From: JBOHER01 sp050701115 | GTDB taxonomy: Bacteria > Actinomycetota > Actinomycetes > Mycobacteriales > Pseudonocardiaceae | Length of the DNA stretch: 5,104 nucleotides | Assembly: GCA_050701115.1 (NCBI GenBank) | Contig: JBOHER010000419.1 | Span: 1 to 5,104 of the forward strand | Direction: 5' to 3' | Shown here: piece after piece, positions 4,767-5,104 of the stretch | Layout of the letters: the number at the start of each line of letters is the position of its first letter | How positions within the stretch are numbered: the first letter of the stretch is position 1 | The notes under the pieces: model-generated | What the model saw: only the letters and a program-made list of their open reading frames with translations | What the model was told of the DNA's origin: nothing | Database searches by the model: none | Translations under genes and position numbers: made by a program

Positions 4767-5104
4767 TCAGGCGGTCGAGGGTCTGCCGTTCGGCGGCCCC
4801 GCCTGCTCCGTTCGGCCGGTCATACTGGCCCGAAGCGTGGACAGGCCGCTGCCGGAAAGGCGAGACAAGGCCGCGGGCCGCTCGGTGAGCAGCAGGAGGA
4901 TGGTGTCGATCGGGCCACTCACCTCGTTCTCGCCCGACCCCACCGTCCACTCGGTGTCCGTGGCGACGAGCCGCAGTCCGGTGAGCTTGCGCTTGGCCCA
5001 GAACGGCCACCCCATGGTCCACACCCTCGTTGCGCCCGTCCCGGCCGCCTCCACCGGCATCGTCCGTTCGCGACCGAGGGGGATGGCGATGTCCTGGCCG
5101 TGGA
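4767..5104 (-). CDS. Maleylpyruvate isomerase-family (mycothiol-dependent) protein, C-terminal part
   Basis: Only the last 111 residues are visible; the start lies beyond the right edge. The visible part begins HGQDIAIPLGRER, matching the vHGxDI element that ends the metal-binding N-terminal domain (MDMPI_N, DinB-like four-helix fold). Its histidine is probably a zinc ligand. The protein continues with VWTMGWPF and then LRLVATDTEWTVG, followed by GPIDTILLLLTERPAALSRLSGSGLSTLRA, the usual short C-terminal domain of the TIGR03083 group. Characterised relatives use mycothiol as thiol cofactor, for example in maleylpyruvate isomerisation in gentisate breakdown. Most members have no known substrate, so no reaction is assigned. 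The protein ends with a polar ~15-residue tail. It precedes the peptidase gene by 128 bases in the same direction, but the promoter between them argues for separate transcription. Confidence 0.8.
   Translation of the reverse strand, partial: HGQDIAIPLGRERTMPVEAAGTGATRVWTMGWPFWAKRKLTGLRLVATDTEWTVGSGENEVSGPIDTILLLLTERPAALSRLSGSGLSTLRASMTGRTEQAGPPNGRPSTA

Noticed and set aside
4696..5022. Leftward open frame of 108 codons overlapping the isomerase-type gene
   Set aside because: The His/Arg-rich translation has no family likeness, while the adjacent frame gives the HGQDI and LRLVATD motifs of the maleylpyruvate isomerase family.

Overview
The window is high-GC DNA with several marks of Mycobacteriales: a fatty-acyl-AMP ligase relic of the FadD32/FadD28 kind, a mycothiol-dependent maleylpyruvate isomerase-type protein, a short stretch resembling a type VII (ESX) secretion target, and a cell-wall protein with a Thr/Pro/Lys-rich linker. 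A Nocardia- or Rhodococcus-like genome fits best. This is inferred from protein families; no species can be named.

Layout, left to right. (1) 1-866: a fatty-acyl-AMP ligase fragment (+) that has lost both its N-terminal third and its C-terminal subdomain. (2) 874-2160: an apparently intact PucR-family regulator (-), converging on the fragment with only 7 bp between stop codons. (3) 2161-2625: a rich intergenic region. It holds a strong sigma-A-like promoter for the PucR gene, a palindrome overlapping that gene's ribosome binding site, and two candidate rightward promoters, each with its own operator-like inverted repeat. (4) 2626-2904: the last ~90 residues of a short-chain dehydrogenase (+), a remnant. 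(5) 2965-3612: a small lipoprotein gene (-), preceded in the same frame by a truncated ESX-like N-terminus. (6) 3658-3963: no recognised gene, but a stem-loop and the second copy of a 19-bp direct repeat whose first copy is the 3' end of the dehydrogenase remnant. (7) 3964-4638: a secreted, wall-spanning M15-like peptidase (-) with its own promoter. (8) 4767-5104: the C-terminal part of a maleylpyruvate isomerase-family protein (-), running off the right edge.

The left and middle of the window look like a scar of past rearrangement. Two metabolic genes survive only as pieces on either side of an intact regulator. The regulator's divergent intergenic region still carries organised promoter/operator architecture, but the gene it faced is mostly gone. 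The lipoprotein segment is bracketed by an exact 19-bp repeat, and its 5' end is joined to a shortened ESX-like gene. The right third is ordinary envelope and mycothiol-related gene content.

No tRNA, rRNA, CRISPR array, transposase or insertion sequence was seen. The main points for follow-up are the 19-bp repeat pair, the ESX-like/lipoprotein join, and the operator-like palindromes placed on the candidate promoters.
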